This document shows positions 35,453 to 44,188 of a DNA stretch of 64,000 nt, piece by piece (position 1 is the first letter of the stretch; each line of letters starts with the position of its first letter). The position numbers were made by a program, and so were the translations under genes. Origin of the DNA: Pseudobutyrivibrio xylanivorans (lineage in GTDB: Bacteria > Bacillota > Clostridia > Lachnospirales > Lachnospiraceae); the NCBI RefSeq assembly GCF_008935055.1, contig NZ_CP043028.1, positions 1,573,501 to 1,637,500 of the forward strand. The letters are read 5' to 3'. Below the pieces are notes generated by a model that ran no database searches, was not told where the DNA came from, and saw only the letters and a list, made by a program, of their open reading frames with translations.

Positions 35453-35710
35453 TTACTCAGATAACTTGTTCAACAAACCATCAACGATACTTTTAATTAT
35501 TCCAGATGAATCATTGCTAATATCATTTAGCTTCGATTTTACATCTTTATGCTCATCAAGAAATCTTCTAATATCCTCTTTATCATATGACCTGAGGGAA
35601 TCAATACACATCTCAAATAATTCTTCATCATCTGTGTTTATTGCTTTTCCGATAATGAGCAGTTCTTCCGTTACTTCTTGACTTAATAAATCATCTAACG
35701 ATTTAAACAT
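35453..35710 (-). CDS. Small acidic protein in the immunity array
   Basis: 85 residues, helical, with many Asp and Glu (SLDDLLSQEVTEELLIIG, SYDKEDIRRFLDEH). I do not recognise a family. Position between the DUF2185-like and Imm70-like genes and the small acidic character make an immunity role likely, but that is inference. Confidence 0.6.
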   Translation of the reverse strand: MFKSLDDLLSQEVTEELLIIGKAINTDDEELFEMCIDSLRSYDKEDIRRFLDEHKDVKSKLNDISNDSSGIIKSIVDGLLNKLSE

Positions 35711-35748
35711 CTCAAGTGTCCCTCATCATCTAGTTGGCACTTCCAAAT

Positions 35749-36081
35749 CTATATTTTAAATTCTTTCCCCGTGTTATTATCTATGAACCTTTTTTTATTG
35801 TTCTCAATTTGTAATTCTAAATCAGTGCCTACCTCAGCATTATAGATTGCTAAAATTGCAGGCTCTATATTTGCAACCGTATTAAAATCGCATACACACA
35901 TATTATTGGGATTGCTTAAATACTCATCAGTATCTATGTCAGAGAAAAATCGCCATCCATTGTCAATCTTATTCATCGATTTTTCTCTTACACACCATTT
36001 TAGCATTCCTTTTTTTTCTAACACATTTCGAGAAACAATACACCCTCCAGCAGATTTTATAAATTCAACTACATTACTCAT
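35749..36081 (-). CDS. DUF2185/Imm33-like immunity protein
   Basis: 110 residues. SAGGCIVSRNVLEKKG, LKWCVREKS and DNGWRFFSDIDTDEYL match the layout of the DUF2185 (Imm33-like) family, found as immunity proteins or stress proteins. The start at 36081 (MSNVVEF) overlaps the ankyrin gene stop by 8 bases with AGGATG upstream; an ATG six codons earlier would lie deeper in the preceding gene. Confidence 0.65.
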   Translation of the reverse strand: MSNVVEFIKSAGGCIVSRNVLEKKGMLKWCVREKSMNKIDNGWRFFSDIDTDEYLSNPNNMCVCDFNTVANIEPAILAIYNAEVGTDLELQIENNKKRFIDNNTGKEFKI

Positions 36082-36583
36082 AGTTATGCATCCTTTCAAC
36101 TAATTTTTCCCTATACGGAAGCATTTCTGCCAATTCCAACGGGGTCTTATCCCACGCATTTTTGTGCCTAAAATCAAGATTGCTTTGTGAAAACCACAAA
36201 TCATACAAAGGCTCTAATTCTTCATCTGTGTATTTCATATTGATCAAATATTGTAAAGGAACTCTTCCTTTTTCATCCATTTGATTAATATCAACACCTG
36301 CCTCAATTATCTTTTGGCAAAGTATCCTAGTTTGCTCCAAATTGTGTGTTGTTCTTGATAAAAGAATATGTAACAAATTCTCGTTACATTCATTTGTCAC
36401 TCTGACATCAGCACCCTTTGTTATCAAAAAATCAGTTATTAAAAATCTACTATCAATATCAGTATTAGAAGCAGCATAAAACAGGAGGGATTTATTCTTA
36501 TATAGCTTCTGTTCATCCCCATCGCGATACTCCGCAATAAAATCCTTATACTTCTTCATCTTTGCAATTAAACTAATATCCAT
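36074..36583 (-). CDS. Ankyrin-repeat protein, probable immunity protein
   Basis: 169 residues with ankyrin-like repeats (FLITKGADVRVTNECNENLL, IIEAGVDINQMDEKGRVPL). It starts 12 bases after the LXG toxin stop, which is the usual place for the cognate immunity gene. Ankyrin proteins are known immunity partners of nuclease toxins. A scar of a second copy is present at 34853-34915. Confidence 0.75.
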   Translation of the reverse strand: MDISLIAKMKKYKDFIAEYRDGDEQKLYKNKSLLFYAASNTDIDSRFLITDFLITKGADVRVTNECNENLLHILLSRTTHNLEQTRILCQKIIEAGVDINQMDEKGRVPLQYLINMKYTDEELEPLYDLWFSQSNLDFRHKNAWDKTPLELAEMLPYREKLVERMHNYE

Positions 36584-36595
36584 AAATATATTCCT

Positions 36596-38566
36596 CTATT
36601 CAAACATATGTCCTCTGTTGTTTTTAGGAAGTTCCGGCCTGTAGTTTTCTGGAGTATTATACCAATCAACAAACTCTTTCGTCGTCATTTCTCCGTTCAT
36701 ATAAGCTTCATGAACAACAGAATACTTTTCTTCTGGAATATGTCCCATATCCCATACTCCTTTTCTAGGTTGTCCTGGCTCCCATTCAATTACTTCATTT
36801 GTGTTCGGATCCCTAACAAGACCATCTGGTCCTTTTGCATTTTCCCACACTTGTTCGACAACTCCATTTCTAAAAGAAGGCCTACCATTTGTATAAGGCT
36901 TTGGTTTTTCTTCTGTGTTTAGATTTACAGATTCTGTCGCATCAACCTTAACACTCTCTCCTCTAAGTGCAATCAATGCATCTCCATCCACCTTAGCCAA
37001 CGCTCCAGCTGTTGTTAGCTGCGCATCAGCCACCTTGAAGCCTTGTATATCAAGTTCACTCATACCTGGAAATTCAGCATGCGTTCCATTGGCGCATTCA
37101 TTTGCCCAGTTATTATAGCGCTCTGCGTCAGCGGGATCCATCATATCTGCAAAGTTAAGCTCATTATCCGGTAATGCTGATCTATGCGCAGCATCCGTAA
37201 GACTGCCAGGTGTAGTGCCTGTATCTCCATGAAGCTTGCTTCCAACCTTTCCAACAGTTTCATATGTGTCTGGATCAAAGGCTATTCCCAGCCCGATTTC
37301 AAGCAGTGCCTCCTCCGTCATATTAAGATTGAATCTAGCATCCAAAGCATCAACAGTAACCTTAGTTGCTGCATCTCCCAAGAATCCTGCTGTCATATTT
37401 TTACCGACGGCTATAAAAGTTGTTTTCGTCAGCTCAGTTCCAGTTAACCCCTTTGCCATGCCACCAAGCATTGCTGAATTTGCAGCTGTGAGAGTCCCAG
37501 CAATCATGGTATTGGCATTACCCCAAAAATCATAGAGTTGCTGATTTCCCATAAAGACAGTATCTCTTATCGGATTATAGGCATATGAACTAAGGTCACC
37601 ATTCATCCCATAGTAGACATCATCCACACCTTCTGCAATATTTGAGGCACCATACAGATAGGTACAACTACCTGTGATAAACAGTCCTCCTGCAACTAAA
37701 GGTGTTGCTGCACCGGCACTGGCGATTATGGCTATAGCGCCAACAAAACAAACTGCTACACCTTTGATAATTTCTGCTCTACCCTGATCTATTCTAGCCT
37801 GACAAGCCGCATCATAGTCAGCCTGCATTCTTTCAGAAATCTCTTGCAGCTTTTCGCTTGCATCCTGAAGTTCCGCTTCTTTCCCTTGTAGGAATTCCTG
37901 ACTTGCTAAAGTAGATTGATAAAGCAAATATGCGTATGTATTGCTGGACACATCACCACTTGTATAATCACCCGGTGCAATATTGTCCTTATAATAATTT
38001 ATAAAATTATCTAGATTAGCAATAAAATCATTAATCGAATCCAAATCATTTGCATGAGCATTTTCATAATTTACAATCGACGAATCCAACGTGTTAATTT
38101 TGTTGTACATCCATTGTAAATCGGTGCTTAGTGAGCCCATTCCTGGTGTATTAAGTGAAATGATATCCGAAACTTTCGAAAGCGAATTACTTATCTGATT
38201 TTGGACCCAAATATTAGCATTATCATAATTTGTGGCATGCTTTTGATATTTATCCAATGTGTGCGCACAAAACTTTGTGGCATAGTCATCGTCAATGTTA
38301 AAATATCCACTATAGTATAACATCAATTTGCTATGATACTCTGTTAACATATATGAGACAGACGTAATCAAAGGAAGATGTACTTCCTTTGCAAAAGCCT
38401 TGATGTTGTCAGCAGCCGCACCAGTAAAAGCATCTGATTCAATAATACTTGTAACATTCTGAGATAAAGTGCCTAGAATTCCCTGAATCTCAGCTATTCT
38501 CGCAGAAGCAGTCTGATAAGCCATCATATTGTCTATAAAACTGACTTTATAATCTTTCCCTTGCAT
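36596..38566 (-). CDS. LXG-type polymorphic toxin with GH-E nuclease domain
   Basis: 656 residues. The first ~240 form the helical LXG-type targeting domain for type VII secretion. A hydrophobic glycine/alanine-rich region (about 268-300) and a spacer follow. The C-terminal ~100 residues (from NGRPSFRNG) match the HNH/ENDO VII GH-E nuclease family: WDMGHIPEEKYSVVHEAY with H609, and WYNTPENYRPELPKNNRGH near the end. It is therefore predicted to be a DNase delivered to rival cells. It lies downstream of three LXG partner genes and upstream of its immunity array. No secretion machinery (EssC, EsxA) is encoded in the window. Confidence 0.88.
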   Translation of the reverse strand: MQGKDYKVSFIDNMMAYQTASARIAEIQGILGTLSQNVTSIIESDAFTGAAADNIKAFAKEVHLPLITSVSYMLTEYHSKLMLYYSGYFNIDDDYATKFCAHTLDKYQKHATNYDNANIWVQNQISNSLSKVSDIISLNTPGMGSLSTDLQWMYNKINTLDSSIVNYENAHANDLDSINDFIANLDNFINYYKDNIAPGDYTSGDVSSNTYAYLLYQSTLASQEFLQGKEAELQDASEKLQEISERMQADYDAACQARIDQGRAEIIKGVAVCFVGAIAIIASAGAATPLVAGGLFITGSCTYLYGASNIAEGVDDVYYGMNGDLSSYAYNPIRDTVFMGNQQLYDFWGNANTMIAGTLTAANSAMLGGMAKGLTGTELTKTTFIAVGKNMTAGFLGDAATKVTVDALDARFNLNMTEEALLEIGLGIAFDPDTYETVGKVGSKLHGDTGTTPGSLTDAAHRSALPDNELNFADMMDPADAERYNNWANECANGTHAEFPGMSELDIQGFKVADAQLTTAGALAKVDGDALIALRGESVKVDATESVNLNTEEKPKPYTNGRPSFRNGVVEQVWENAKGPDGLVRDPNTNEVIEWEPGQPRKGVWDMGHIPEEKYSVVHEAYMNGEMTTKEFVDWYNTPENYRPELPKNNRGHMFE

Positions 38567-38578
38567 TTAACATTATCC

Positions 38579-38848
38579 TCAAATATTATTCTGTAAATCC
38601 TCATCCATTTCCTTCAGTTCGGAAACAACTGTCTCAACTCCAGTAACATTTGTAGAAACCATCGTCTGAAAAGAGGCCATTGTATTCAATATAGAGGCCA
38701 TCACCCCCGTATAGCTTTCAATCATTACATCCTTGCTATCAGGAGTTTGTAAATCTAATGCCTCGTGATTTATGCTTGATGCATTTGTTTTGTATGTTGA
38801 AAGCAATCCATTAAAGGTTGTATCATCTAACTTAAATTCTTTTCCCAT
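38579..38848 (-). CDS. Type VII secretion partner protein (TIGR04197/YwqI-like)
   Basis: 89 residues, all helical, starting MGKEFKLDDTTFNGLLSTY. Such small proteins bind the LXG domain and form the targeting complex. The start at 38848 has a GGGA ribosome site and overlaps nothing; the frame reaches 13 codons further into the previous gene. It corresponds to YwqI of the Bacillus ywqHIJ cassette. It precedes the toxin by 12 bases. Confidence 0.75.
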   Translation of the reverse strand: MGKEFKLDDTTFNGLLSTYKTNASSINHEALDLQTPDSKDVMIESYTGVMASILNTMASFQTMVSTNVTGVETVVSELKEMDEDLQNNI

Positions 38849-38861
38849 CTTTAATCCCAAT

Positions 38862-39266
38862 CTAGTTGCAAGCCTTTTCAATCTCATTCAACAAATTATT
38901 AATGGCAGAATAACAGTCACCAATAATGCCAAGCCATTCCGCATTCTGATTCTCGAGCTGCGTTATTTTATCGCAAATAGCATCAAGCACCTGATCTGTA
39001 TTATTAATAAACGTTGTATACTCGGCTGAAACGCCATCGGTGGCGCATTCTACCACTTTATTCTTATTATTCCCATACCAGGTGGTATCTTCAGCTAGCG
39101 GAGCGCAAATGTTGTCACTCCAACGTTTTTTATAACCCTCAATCAATTCTTTATCTTCTTTAATTTCGGATTTAACCGTTTTCAAACGTTCAATCTTGGC
39201 ATTATTAGAATTAATACCAGCTCTAAGATTATTTATTTTTGAATATAAATCATCTATTAAACTCAT
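38862..39266 (-). CDS. DUF5082-family LXG partner protein (YwqH-like)
   Basis: 134 residues with long amphipathic helices (LYSKINNLRAGINSNNAKIE, ICDKITQLENQNAEW) and a WYGNN segment in the middle, like DUF5082 proteins such as YwqH. It acts with the next gene in presenting the LXG toxin to the type VII secretion system. Its start overlaps the DUF4176 gene stop by 4 bases. Confidence 0.75.
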   Translation of the reverse strand: MSLIDDLYSKINNLRAGINSNNAKIERLKTVKSEIKEDKELIEGYKKRWSDNICAPLAEDTTWYGNNKNKVVECATDGVSAEYTTFINNTDQVLDAICDKITQLENQNAEWLGIIGDCYSAINNLLNEIEKACN

Positions 39267-39592
39267 GCCTGCCCCTTATTTTTTAGCATCTTAACGGTGC
39301 CTTTTTCAAATCCCTTATCTTCAGTCCATTTGTCTATGTTTTTATTCATTCTGATATCATCTTCATCAGAAAAACCTTCAAACACAACCTCTGAAATATC
39401 CTCTGTATTAAAATAAAATACTCTGTCACTAACCAGTCCCTGAGGATACACACACCCACCATACTCAAATAAATACTGCTTGTTTTGAATTGGTATGAGC
39501 ATAGCTCTCGAAATAATCATTAGTTTCTGTACCCCACCATTTAAAATAACAATGCTCCCTAGTGGCAGTCTCTTTGTAATCTTCTCTTCCAT
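39263..39592 (-). CDS. DUF4176-family protein of the LXG cassette
   Basis: 109 residues. LPLGSIVILNGGVQKLMIISR, YEYGG-like FEYGGCVYPQG, FNTEDISEVVFEGFSDEDD match the DUF4176 family, which recurs in type VII toxin loci. Soluble, role not established; it may be a chaperone or assembly factor of the cassette. Confidence 0.75.
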   Translation of the reverse strand: MEEKITKRLPLGSIVILNGGVQKLMIISRAMLIPIQNKQYLFEYGGCVYPQGLVSDRVFYFNTEDISEVVFEGFSDEDDIRMNKNIDKWTEDKGFEKGTVKMLKNKGQA

Positions 39593-39598
39593 GCCAGC

Positions 39599-39760
39599 TT
39601 AATTCCCCTTCTGCTCAATATTATTTTTCTTCAAATATTCTGTATATGCATTTTCTTTATCTCTGTTAGGCGTAAACCTTGGACTAGGTAATACTATTGC
39701 CCTTAAGATAGATAAAACTACTATAAAAACTATCAACGCTATAACTGTCTTTTTATTCAT
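39599..39760 (-). CDS. Small single-helix membrane protein at the head of the LXG cassette
   Basis: 53 residues: MNKKTVIALIVFIVVLSILR at the start is a single membrane helix and the rest is a charged cytosolic or outer tail (NRDKENAYTEYLKKNN). AGGGG lies six bases before the ATG and the stop is 6 bases before the DUF4176 start, so it is translated with the cassette. No family recognised. Confidence 0.7.
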   Translation of the reverse strand: MNKKTVIALIVFIVVLSILRAIVLPSPRFTPNRDKENAYTEYLKKNNIEQKGN

Positions 39761-39800
39761 TATCCGCCCCTTTATAATTCACAAAATATTCACAATTTAA

Positions 39801-39829
39801 AATTTATCACATCTGAAAATTATCGTCAA
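39801..39829 (-). promoter_or_regulatory. Promoter of the LXG toxin cassette
   Basis: TTGACG (39829-39824) and TAAATT (39806-39801) are 17 bases apart on the minus strand, about 45 bases before the first small gene. On the other side of the gap lies the terminator of the secreted protein gene. Confidence 0.5.
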
Positions 39830-39855
39830 TTAACACCTTCTTACTGATAATTGTC

Positions 39856-39889
39856 AATAAAAGCACCGCGCCATCTCTGACGCGGTGCT
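39856..39889 (-). terminator. Terminator after the downstream DUF5722-like gene
   Basis: AGCACCGCG and CGCGGTGCT form a perfect 9-bp stem with a 10-base loop, followed by TTTTATT. It starts 24 bases after the stop at 39914. Confidence 0.85.
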
Positions 39890-39913
39890 TGAATCTCAAA
39901 ATCTATATTTTAC

Positions 39914-41497
39914 TTATCTTGGTGCAAGAAGCGTTGTCAAATCAACTCCTGCGATTGCGCTGGCCTTTGCTGTGTACTCAGGATTTCCTGCATTCTTGTA
40001 ATATGCGTAGGAAGCCTTCTGTGTATTGTCTGAACGAAGGATTCCGTTTGCAAGGCCCTGTGGCACTTCGATAACAGGATCATCCTTTTCACGTGAAAGA
40101 ATGAGTCCATCGATGTGACTATTATTTTCAGCAACCAGATATGCGAATGTAAAAGCTGCTGCCTGTAGCTCCTCCCCCTGTGATGATGTATAGCCCTGCT
40201 CAGAAAGCTTTACAGAGCGAACTGCACCAGTTGGTGAAATGAAATCAGGCTGACTTAAGAAATCTGTAACAACATCAATGTTGTATACCGACACAAACTT
40301 TGTATTTTGATTACGCTGAATATTTGCTGTTGGTGCCCATGACTGAACGTTTGTCATTGGATAATTATATGCGTGATATGCAAGCCTCCAGTCAATATTG
40401 CCCTGACTTCTGATGACATTATTAAACTGTGTTAAAAATGCCTTTGCGCCATGAACTGTGCCCTCGTTAAGTGCCCAGTGATGGTCTGTGCAGACATATA
40501 CATTTGCGTTGGCATTCTCAGACTTAATCGCATTATAGAGAACTCTAAATGCTCTTGCATACTCATTTGTATAAGTTGCAAGGTCACCACCGCAGCTCAT
40601 GTAATTCCACTCGTTCCAGGCATTAACCTCATTACCAATGATGAAGTTGTCAACCTTTGCATTCATTCCAAAGTATGAATAACTGCTCCAACGAGCTGCA
40701 ATAAATGAGCCAGCTGCTGCAAGAAGCTCGATACCTTCTGTAGTAGATGCATTAAGTCCATAATAATTTCTGGTGCCCAGCGCATTATAAGCATAAGGGC
40801 TGATGAACTCAGTCTTTGCAGCCTGGTCTACAAGAAGTATCATTGTTACCTGAACGCCCTGAGAGTTAAGACGCCCAAGATAATTATCAAATGCAGAAAT
40901 GTATCTGGTGTCAAAATTATAAGTCTTTCCATTGTAGGTGTAAGGGACGCCAGAGCCATCTGAAATCTTCGAGAGTGGAAGTGAAACAGTGGCCTGCTTT
41001 ACTCCGAGGTCAGCAAGTGAACGCATTCCCATGTTTACAGAGCTGGCATCACAGAGAAGCCCCTTCTTTCCACCATCCATACGAGGTGTTGTGCGCGTAG
41101 CACAGGCCTCAGGATTAGTGATATAGCAGCTGTTTGATGCTGCTGTAAGCGCCCCGCCCTTCATGACACAGACTGTAAACTTTTTATAAAGCATTGAATC
41201 TGCACTATTCTTGTTGAGCGGAACACTAAAAGTTGCTGATGCTGAAACTGGCTGTTGTGCCACATCAGTCCCCTCTGTTGCCCCCTTGTTTGGGTCAGAA
41301 GCCACAAGATGATACGCACCGTCGTCTGATGCTGTCTGTCCAGATGCTGCAACCACAACGTTTCCACCATCAATTACAGCTCCACCAATTGCCACCCCTG
41401 ATGCAGCATTTGCATTGATGGTTGGCATGAATGCAAATGCTGTGACAACCATTGTCACCACAAGAGCAACTCCTGCAATTTTCCTAACGATTTTCAT
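39914..41497 (-). CDS. Secreted TIM-barrel protein, DUF5722-like (copy 2)
   Basis: 527 residues with a signal peptide (cleavage after NANA, about residue 32). The order of motifs fits a clan-A-like glycosidase: FIIGNEVNAWNEWNYM holds an Asn-Glu pair at the end of a strand (likely acid/base) and KLSEQGYTSS a second Glu (likely nucleophile). The family has no assigned activity that I can name safely. It is about 60 % similar by eye to the gene before it, 30 bases away, so a tandem duplication. An N-terminal beta-rich region (GAVIDGGNVVVAASG) precedes the barrel. Confidence 0.75.
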   Translation of the reverse strand: MKIVRKIAGVALVVTMVVTAFAFMPTINANAASGVAIGGAVIDGGNVVVAASGQTASDDGAYHLVASDPNKGATEGTDVAQQPVSASATFSVPLNKNSADSMLYKKFTVCVMKGGALTAASNSCYITNPEACATRTTPRMDGGKKGLLCDASSVNMGMRSLADLGVKQATVSLPLSKISDGSGVPYTYNGKTYNFDTRYISAFDNYLGRLNSQGVQVTMILLVDQAAKTEFISPYAYNALGTRNYYGLNASTTEGIELLAAAGSFIAARWSSYSYFGMNAKVDNFIIGNEVNAWNEWNYMSCGGDLATYTNEYARAFRVLYNAIKSENANANVYVCTDHHWALNEGTVHGAKAFLTQFNNVIRSQGNIDWRLAYHAYNYPMTNVQSWAPTANIQRNQNTKFVSVYNIDVVTDFLSQPDFISPTGAVRSVKLSEQGYTSSQGEELQAAAFTFAYLVAENNSHIDGLILSREKDDPVIEVPQGLANGILRSDNTQKASYAYYKNAGNPEYTAKASAIAGVDLTTLLAPR

Positions 41498-41527
41498 ATA
41501 TCTAAACCTTTCTAATTCCTTTCACTA

Positions 41528-43039
41528 TTACCTAGGAGTTAGCAATGAAGTAAGATCTACACCTGCTGCTGCACTTGCCTGTGCAATAATGTCAGGACTT
41601 GCAGCATTCTTGTAGAAATCATAGCCCATCTTGTGTGAGCCATCCAAATTGCATAAACCAGAATGCATTCCCTGAGAAATATCGAATGCATCATCTGATT
41701 CTCTTGAGATAACTAAACCATCAATTAATCTGTTGTTCTCAGCAACAAGATATGCATAAACTAATGATGCAGCCTGAAGTGCCTCTCCATTTGCACTTGA
41801 ATAGCCGACCTCAGAGCACTTTACAGTTCGTGCAGCACCTGTTGGTGAAAGCATGTCAGCCGAACAGAGGAAATCTGTCAAAACATCGATATTTGCCATT
41901 GTTACATAAGGTGTAGCTTGGCTATGTGAAACATTCTTACCTGTCTCCCATGCGTTTGGTGCATAAAGAGGTGCATTATAAGGATGAACAGCAACTCTCC
42001 AATCTACGTTTCCTTCACTCTTAATAATGCTGTTAAGCTTTGTCAAAAACTCCTTGCCTGAAATATAGTAAGATGCCTCAGCTCTTGACCACTGATGATC
42101 GATACATGTGTAAACATTTGCTGTAGCGTTTTCAGACTTAATTCCTGTGTACATGATTCTGAAAGCCTTGGCATATTCCTGCATGAACACATCGTTTGAA
42201 CCGCAGTTCATATAGTTCCAAAGCCACCACGCATTAACCTCATTACCAATGATAAAGTTATCAACCTGACCGTATCCTATTCCTGAATAATGCTTTGCAA
42301 GGAATGATGCTGCTGACTGAAGCGCAGCCACACCATCTGCAGTATTAGCATTTAATCCATAGTGATTATGGGCACCAAATCCATCCATAGAATATGGGTT
42401 AATGTACTGACCTGGTGTATTGTTATCAACAAGGATGATTACGTTGACCTGCATGCCCTGTGAATTGTATTTGCGAACTGAAAAATCATAGCCTGCCAGT
42501 GAATTAATCTTTGATAAAGGAATATTCAGGTTAACCTGCTTTACGCCCATATCTGCTGGCTGATTCTTGCTTGCAACACTCTGGAGCAAATCAGGAAGAA
42601 TACCCTTCTTGCCAAAATCCATACGTCCTGGTGCATAGCTTGCGCAAGCTTCAGGATTAGTAATATACATACTGTTAGAAACTGGAGAAAGTGCTCCGCC
42701 AGACATTACGCAAACCGTAAACTTCTTGAACAGCATAGAATTTGCTGTGTCCTTTGCCAATGGAACGCTAAATGTAGCTGATGCTGAAATTGCAGCCTGT
42801 GCCACATCTGTTCCTGCAGGAGCTGCCTGATTCACATCAGAAGCTACCAGATGATACATTCCATCGTCAGAAGCTGCTGTTCCTGATGCGGCAACAACTA
42901 CATCACCGCCCTGAATCAACACTCCCCCTATAGCAACTCCGCCCTTTGCCTCTGCCTTAAGAGCTGGCAAAACAGCGAATGCTGAAATAACCAATGCAAA
43001 TGCGAGTGTGATACTTGCAATTCGATTAAGCAATTTCAT
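41528..43039 (-). CDS. Secreted TIM-barrel protein, DUF5722-like (copy 1)
   Basis: 503 residues with signal peptide (cleavage after AEA, about residue 31). Parallels to the following gene run end to end: GVLIQGGDVVVAASG, FIIGNEVNAWWLWNYM and KCSEVGYSSANGE. The start at 43039 (MKLLNRIAS) has GGAG ten bases before it; the 20 codons upstream of that are untranslated leader. Probably exported and acting on polysaccharide or peptidoglycan outside the cell. Confidence 0.75.
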   Translation of the reverse strand: MKLLNRIASITLAFALVISAFAVLPALKAEAKGGVAIGGVLIQGGDVVVAASGTAASDDGMYHLVASDVNQAAPAGTDVAQAAISASATFSVPLAKDTANSMLFKKFTVCVMSGGALSPVSNSMYITNPEACASYAPGRMDFGKKGILPDLLQSVASKNQPADMGVKQVNLNIPLSKINSLAGYDFSVRKYNSQGMQVNVIILVDNNTPGQYINPYSMDGFGAHNHYGLNANTADGVAALQSAASFLAKHYSGIGYGQVDNFIIGNEVNAWWLWNYMNCGSNDVFMQEYAKAFRIMYTGIKSENATANVYTCIDHQWSRAEASYYISGKEFLTKLNSIIKSEGNVDWRVAVHPYNAPLYAPNAWETGKNVSHSQATPYVTMANIDVLTDFLCSADMLSPTGAARTVKCSEVGYSSANGEALQAASLVYAYLVAENNRLIDGLVISRESDDAFDISQGMHSGLCNLDGSHKMGYDFYKNAASPDIIAQASAAAGVDLTSLLTPR

Positions 43040-43174
43040 AAATTCATAACTCCTTTCTTTTTCACATACCATAGTCTCCCTCAAAAGGGAGACCATCAAC
43101 TATATTAATCTATAATTATAAAAAATATGTGAAAACGAACGAGTTTTGCAAGATATAACACAAATTGTTCATAG

Positions 43175-43318
43175 AAAAAAAATAGCCCCTAGTTACCAAT
43201 TAGCTGGTTAAGGCTACAAGCCTTAGTGATTCACAGTTCATCATAGAAAGGTTCACTTGTGAATCCTAAGAGCTTGATGCCTACCAGCTAAATAAATACT
43301 GTATAGCAACTAGGGGCT
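43175..43318 (-). terminator. Large branched terminator-like hairpin after hypB
   Basis: AGCCCCTAGTT and AACTAGGGGCT (43318-43308 and 43194-43184) form an 11-bp closing stem, followed by eight T's on the minus strand. Inside it are a 9-bp stem TTAGCTGGT/ACCAGCTAA, a stem CTCTTAG/CTAAGG, and a hairpin GATTCACA/TGTGAATC. The inner core (ATCAAGCTCTT, CTAAGGCTT) is shared with the element at 58396-58503. It closes hypB and stands upstream of the secreted protein genes. Confidence 0.7.
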
Positions 43319-43343
43319 CTAAACATGTTCTATTTTTATAATA

Positions 43344-44015
43344 TTAATTCTTCGCTGTTGCGATTTCATCCTCTAACCAAGCGACAACCTCGTCGAGGCC
43401 TTCACCAGTCTTTCCACTTACAAAGAAAATCTTTGCATTTGGATTGAGCTTTAGAATTCGCTCAGTAACCTTTTCCTTGCTGAAATCGAAGTAGTCCAAG
43501 GTATCAATCTTGTTGATGAGAACCACATCACTGATTTCAAACATAAGTGGATACTTAAGAGGCTTATCATCACCCTCTGGAACAGAGAGCAACATAAGAT
43601 TCTTGTTTGCTCCAACATCAAACTCTGCTGGACAAACCAAGTTACCAATATTCTCAAGGATAAGTAAATCAAAATCCTTGGTGTCATACTCCATAAGCGC
43701 ACGGCTTGTCATATCAGCATCAATATGGCAAAGTCCCATATTATGAATCTGGATGGATTCAACGCCTGTGGCGTCAGCAACTCTCTGTGCATCGATGCTA
43801 GTCTCAATATCCACATCCATCTCACCAATTTTGTATTTATCCTTCATTCTGTTGATGATGGCAGAAAGAGTTGTGGTCTTTCCTGAGCCAGGGCCTGACA
43901 TTACATTTACAAAAAAGGTTCCCTGAGCCTTCATCTGCTGACGGATAGCCTCTGCAGCTGCTTCATTTTCAGCGAAGACGCTTTCACCTATTTCAATTAC
44001 TTTAACTTCACCCAT
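43344..44015 (-). CDS. hypB: Hydrogenase/urease nickel incorporation GTPase HypB
   Basis: 223 residues. P-loop GPGSGKTT (about 41-48), the metal-site region DVDIETSIDAQRVADATGVE, GLCHIDA, and NKID match HypB, a GTPase that helps place nickel into [NiFe]-hydrogenase. The N-terminal CxxCGC metal site of E. coli HypB is missing, as in many Gram-positives. No hydrogenase or hypA gene is nearby; the nickel/peptide-type transporter 4 kb upstream is a possible source of metal. It has its own promoter, beside the end of an insertion sequence. Confidence 0.88.
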   Translation of the reverse strand: MGEVKVIEIGESVFAENEAAAEAIRQQMKAQGTFFVNVMSGPGSGKTTTLSAIINRMKDKYKIGEMDVDIETSIDAQRVADATGVESIQIHNMGLCHIDADMTSRALMEYDTKDFDLLILENIGNLVCPAEFDVGANKNLMLLSVPEGDDKPLKYPLMFEISDVVLINKIDTLDYFDFSKEKVTERILKLNPNAKIFFVSGKTGEGLDEVVAWLEDEIATAKN

Positions 44016-44040
44016 ATTTATACTCCTTTACTATCTCAAT

Positions 44041-44069
44041 ATTATACTATCCGCTAGTTACGGCATCAA
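44041..44069 (-). promoter_or_regulatory. hypB: Promoter of hypB
   Basis: TTGATG (44069-44064) and TATAAT (44046-44041) are 17 bases apart, about 25 bases before the ATG, with AAAGGAG as ribosome site between. The insertion sequence ends about 30 bases further upstream. Confidence 0.65.
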
Positions 44070-44188
44070 GCTCATCTAATAGCGTAGGCAGCGTAAATTT
44101 GTACTCGGAAATCACAGAAAAGACTATCCCTGTGTTTTTGTGACAAGAATTAGATTTGTGATTATCTTACTATTTTTCTATTCTAAAA

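Noticed and set aside
43040..43174. Promoter for the secreted DUF5722-like genes
   Set aside because: A TATAAT is present near 43115-43120 but no acceptable -35 hexamer at 16-18 bases, so it is not called.
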